Program-made: the position numbers and the translations under genes | Notes under the pieces: model-generated | Told to the model about the DNA's origin: nothing | Seen by the model: only the letters and a program-made list of their open reading frames with translations | Databases searched by the model: none | Part shown: positions 60,265 through 64,000 of the stretch, piece after piece | Position numbering within the stretch: position 1 is the stretch's first letter | How the letters are laid out: the number at the start of each line of letters is the position of its first letter | DNA from: Onthophagus taurus | Taxonomy: Eukaryota > Arthropoda > Insecta > Coleoptera > Scarabaeidae | Assembly: GCF_036711975.1 (NCBI RefSeq) | Contig: NC_091966.1 | Coordinates: 35,967,501 to 36,031,500 of the forward strand | DNA length: 64,000 nt | Reading direction: 5' to 3'

Positions 60265-62811
60265 TCAGTAATTTGTGAACAACTGTAAATCTAATTTAAC
60301 CGTTACTTCACCTGATTCAACTTGGTGTAAGATGAGCTTTTTTATTATTGGTCCATTGGTGTTTTGCGATTCTCTGTAAACTTCTTGTAATTTTAAATCA
60401 GCACGACCTAAGAAAACTAATAAAATTTTCTTTTTTAAAATTTACATATTCAAATCAAATTATAAATAAGGGGTAAACGTCTTGGAAAGATGTATAAGTT
60501 TTTATAAGAAACTTTCAAAATCACTCATTTATTCAGAGTCAATTAATACAGTGATGATTGCATAACTTTTGTTATATATTATTTTGGATCCTTTATCATT
60601 TCTGTGGCTTAAATTCCCTTCTACTCTGGTTGACCTCTTTATAAAATTCAAGTTCGAATTCAATACTTTCTTAAAATAAATCAGATGTAAGAGAAAATCA
60701 TCACATTTCAGTAATATGAATTAAAGTAAGTAAATCTCGATGCAACACAAAGAAAATGTAAATCCCTACACCTATTGCAGAAGGAGATATACAGACGTTA
60801 TTTTCTTGGAATAATATTTTTTTACTTTAGCCCTTTTAGAATCAAACCACAGAGAAAAAACTCGTTATGAATATAGACGTTTACCCCTTTATAAAAAAAT
60901 TTATATATATTTACCGTCTGGTTTAAATAAACACATCTCATAAACACAAAGACTGAGCACATCATCTTTAATACTAGCAACGTGAAATTGCATGCTTGAA
61001 TTCCACACTAAATTAGGAATTTGAGGATAACCATTTTGTGGTCCATTACCATTACTCAAATTATCTTTTGCGATATCAGTTTGTTGTTCTTGCTTTCCAA
61101 GAGATACTTTACAATAAATGTTTTCCGTAAATAATTTACCTAAGAAATTAAAATTTTTATTTAAAATGAATTCAATAAGGATTTTAAAAAAATTATTATT
61201 AAGCTGTAAATGGATTTTTAAAATTTTTTTTGATCACCTTTTCGCCAAGAAAATGAATTTCGATTGCGAGTCGTCCTACTATAAATTTCAGTTCCCTCAG
61301 CGATAATCACGTTGAGTAAATATCTAACGTCCACAGCTGAAATTGCATGCAAAACTTAACATTAGAACCTTACCTAAATGAATAAAACGTTTCCCCTTTT
61401 GAACAAGCACGAGCAGACGGCCGCACGATTGGCTTCCTGCACACAACAACAACAAACACTCAACAATAAGACAAAAAATTTTTTTCACACCACAATTTTA
61501 TGCACAAGGATGTAATTCTTAACTTAATTTAATTACTTACGTGAATAAGATGCAGGTTTTATAGAAGCCACAACACGTTCATATTCATCTTTAGCTTCTT
61601 CGATTCTTTTAATCCATAAGCTGCATTCGTTAACGCTTGGTGTTAAAAGAGCAATTATTTGTTTTTTGTTTTGTATTTTGAGCACTCGGTTCGAATCGGT
61701 TCCATGTTCCACAGATTCTGCACTACCTTTACTTGCTTTTAAAAATTGAATCATTATTGGCTAAAAAATATTGTGAAACAATTTTTTCTAAATATTTAGA
61801 AAGATATTAGATTACCTGTTTGTATAATTTAAATGTAATATTTGTGTTTGTAGGAAAAGTAAATTGTCCGCAAATTGATTTGCTTGGTTGTGCTAATAAT
61901 AAGAAATCGTTTAGGAGAAATCCAATAAGTTCTTTCCCACTTTTTACCTAAAAGAAATATATTTTTATATTTTATTTATTTTATAGGAAAGTTACTAACT
62001 TTAGTTAATAATCCATAATGTAAAAATTTTCTTTGCCCTAATTTATTTGTACAACTATTAAAATCAATATTCAAATCGCTTTGTATGAAATTTTTTAACC
62101 AATCGAGTCTTTCATGGTTTTCTTTGACGCGTACATTCTCATTAATTTGCCTTAAAAAATCTTCGGCTGCTTCTAAAGCTTGCCTGAGATAAATTGAATC
62201 TACGAAACATTATTAATTTCTTTTTAATTAAAACTTTAAACTAAATAATTACCTGCATGATTATCAGGAGTATTTTCTAATATTTTTATGATAAGTAATG
62301 GATATCTAGTAATTCTTTGCATCGGTTTAATCAAAAACGAACTTAATGGCATTCCTTTAGGATCCACCTCGTTTTGACATTGCTTGACAAGTTCACGAAA
62401 AGGCGAAGAAGTTTCAGTTAATTTTTGTAATAAAGCCGCGCTATCCAACTGTTTACTACAAAAAGTAATGTACGCAGTCATTTTTGGTAACTAAAATTTT
62501 CTTTTTTTAATAATAAAGAACATAATAAATAAAATTGTATTTCCATACATGAGCGCATATAACATCACCGATTATTTCACTTCCCGATCTTCTTCGTTGT
62601 TGCAAATCTTCCAAAAAATTCTTATTACATTGCAAAATATCTTGCCAATTTACAAATATCGCCTTGATATCATTTTTGTCGATAATCCCACTTCTTGTTA
62701 ATGGTATTTCAAATACGTTATGAACAACTTTCATATCTGCTATGTAAGCTTCTTCCGTTTGTATTAATTCGTTTATACAATCTTGTCTTTTTTTATCTGT
62801 AGGGCTTATTG
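60265..62811 (-). CDS. Dap160: intersectin (Dap160), C-terminal DH-PH-C2 part, 5' partial
   Basis: Eight - strand exons: 62811-62549, 62490-62253, 62199-62000, 61947-61816, 61760-61541, 61436-61374, 61139-60915 and 60416-60265, about 497 residues ending in TNY. Intersectin is an endocytic scaffold; its DH-PH unit is a guanine-nucleotide exchange factor for Cdc42-type GTPases. [107 protein letters not shown]2: [53 protein letters not shown]. The order and spacing match human ITSN1-long. The EH and SH3 domains should lie beyond 62.8 kb, partly off the window. The last intron has two AG sites 9 bp apart; the outer one restores FLGR and is preferred. The gene is convergent with the mucin-like gene. 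Confidence 0.93.
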
Positions 62812-63434
62812 CTGTTAGAAAGAAAGATAAAAATATTAAGTTAATAATGAAAATGTGGAAATCGAACGAGATCATTTTTTTTATTTTTATTAAATAATTT
62901 TGGACAACACATGATTTTTGTAGGCAAAAGAACATTCGTATTAATAGTCCAACTTTTGGTTGGAAGTGAGTTATGAGTCGAAAATGAGATGTGTTGATCC
63001 TGGTATAGTGAAAGAGATATGTATGGAGCTAACAAAGTTAGTACAACAAGAGCCGACATGAAGAGAGTATAAAGTCTTATGTTATTCGATGTTATCCCGA
63101 AAAAGTTAACAAGGAAGCTCAGGCAAAAAGAAACTAGTACACAAGCATTAACATTCGCAACCTCAAACCCTTTCCTCGTCTTCTGATAAGGCAGAACCGG
63201 TTTATGATATATTAAATTGTTAGATAGACCTGAATGTTTACTTAGTACAGATTAGTCTGAATAAGTGAAGCAAACTTTACTTTCTAAGATGCTGATTGGA
63301 GCTACAACATTAGAACCTATCATACTTCATTGAGAGACCCAACTGATTTCTTCTATACAAAAGATGATTTCACAGACTTTGTTTAAAATCCTAAGGAGCA
63401 ACTTAAGCATTTACATAAAGTAATCATAGAAACA
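62812..63434. other. intron of the intersectin gene
   Basis: A pyrimidine-rich acceptor (TTTCTTTCTAACAG) borders the exon at 62811. I find no further intersectin exon in this stretch or to the end of the window. Confidence 0.5.
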
Positions 63435-63482
63435 AATAAATATAGAAATATATAGAAATATATATAGAATATATAGAAACAA
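63435..63482. repeat. short AATATATAG microsatellite
   Basis: TATAGAAATA-type units are repeated about five times in an imperfect run inside the presumed intersectin intron. Confidence 0.6.
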
Positions 63483-63559
63483 AGGAATACCAATAAGAAG
63501 CAACAGAAAGAAAGAAACTTGCATATCCATTAAAGAGATCTTTTTCTTCTTTTATCTAG

Positions 63560-63985
63560 GATATAATCTGTTTTTCTCTAGACATCGTTCATGGTATACC
63601 AATAGAGGTGGAGAATAAGTTTCCTTCCATCTTTGCAATGGTCTGCCGCGATTTCTTCTTCCAGCTCGCCTTTGGTCTCTTGCTATCTTGCGACTGGTCT
63701 CTTTGGATGTGTTCATTCCATTTTCTTCTATTAGTCTTATACACAGTGTGGAGTCCACAAACTGTGTATCAGCAGATCAGCCCACGCCAGTCGAGATGTG
63801 GACGATACAGATGAAGGTTCAGAGTCTTCTGTGGCTTAGAAAATCGCCTTGTAGAGTACTAATGCTGCTTTTAGTTGCCGTAGATTTACGTAATATTGTA
63901 TTCACCAACTGTTTTGGTATATTATTCTCTTATAATATTGTTATCACGTTGTGTAGTTTCACTCGTTCGAATGCCTTTTGTTAGT
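63560..63985 (-). mobile_element. LINE fragment with internal deletion
   Basis: On the - strand the right part reads KAFERVKLHNVITIL and KQLVNTILRKSTATKSSIST, matching the LINE RT start (DFEKAFDSVKHDKLIxIL). The left part reads NRRKWNEHIQRDQSQDSKRP and, in another frame, GRRNRGRPLQRWKE, the usual C-terminal end. The middle of the RT is missing. It may continue beyond the right edge of the window. Confidence 0.7.
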
Positions 63986-64000
63986 CAACAATATACTTAA

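Noticed and set aside
61118-61330. Exon-like stretch on the - strand ([13 protein letters not shown]) inside the intersectin C2 region, and an overlapping + strand frame
   Set aside because: The exons on either side (61436-61374 and 61139-60915) join in phase and give a continuous C2 domain without it; no donor suits it.
1-64000. tRNA, rRNA or other structured RNA genes
   Set aside because: No cloverleaf with A and B box sequence or rRNA-like stretch was seen by eye; a covariance-model scan would be decisive.

Overview
The window looks like nuclear DNA from an insect, most likely a beetle. It is AT-rich, has short GT-AG introns, and carries many decayed mariner, piggyBac and LINE copies. It also holds a tandem family of luciferase-like adenylate-forming enzymes (acyl-CoA synthetase / 4-coumarate-CoA-ligase-like), a family known to be expanded in beetles. 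The species cannot be told from the sequence.

Layout. From 2.3 to 40.3 kb there is a cluster of eight paralogous genes, called A to H here. A to F are on the + strand and G and H on the - strand; F and G converge with 51 bp between their coding ends. I rebuilt all eight from splice sites, and each gives an open reading frame of 537-553 residues. C, D, E and F keep the core catalytic motifs, H has one conservative change, and G has a changed P-loop-like A3 motif but keeps the terminal lysine. A and B, next to each other at the 5' edge, form a separate subgroup: both have lost the catalytic C-terminal lysine and most of the A3 motif while keeping full-length frames. They are probably pseudoenzymes. 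None of the eight ends in a peroxisomal SKL-type tail, unlike firefly luciferase. Several genes begin with extremely small coding exons (4 to 13 nt).

From 40.3 to 51.8 kb there is a gene-poor stretch with LINE, mariner and piggyBac remnants, a clear 224-bp MITE, a small LTR-retrotransposon fossil, and two CpG-rich blocks that may be promoter or first-exon DNA of the next gene. At 51.8-56.1 kb (+) lies a gene for a 1,300-residue secreted, Thr-rich, polyQ-containing protein with no cysteine. At 60.3-62.8 kb (-) are the last eight exons of an intersectin (Dap160) gene, coding for the DH, PH and C2 domains; the rest lies beyond the window.

Repeats stand out: a 175-bp satellite array (18.5-19.7 kb), about four 354-bp repeats inside an intron of gene E, a hexamer-based foldback repeat (1.7-2.1 and 39.8 kb), and a degenerate 21-bp repeat family in four blocks (three in one intron of gene G, one at 57.3 kb). 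Long introns of B, G and H (2.5-3.7 kb) appear swollen by such insertions, whereas their paralogues use introns of 50-100 bp.

All exon joins, family calls and boundaries were made by eye; no database search was run.
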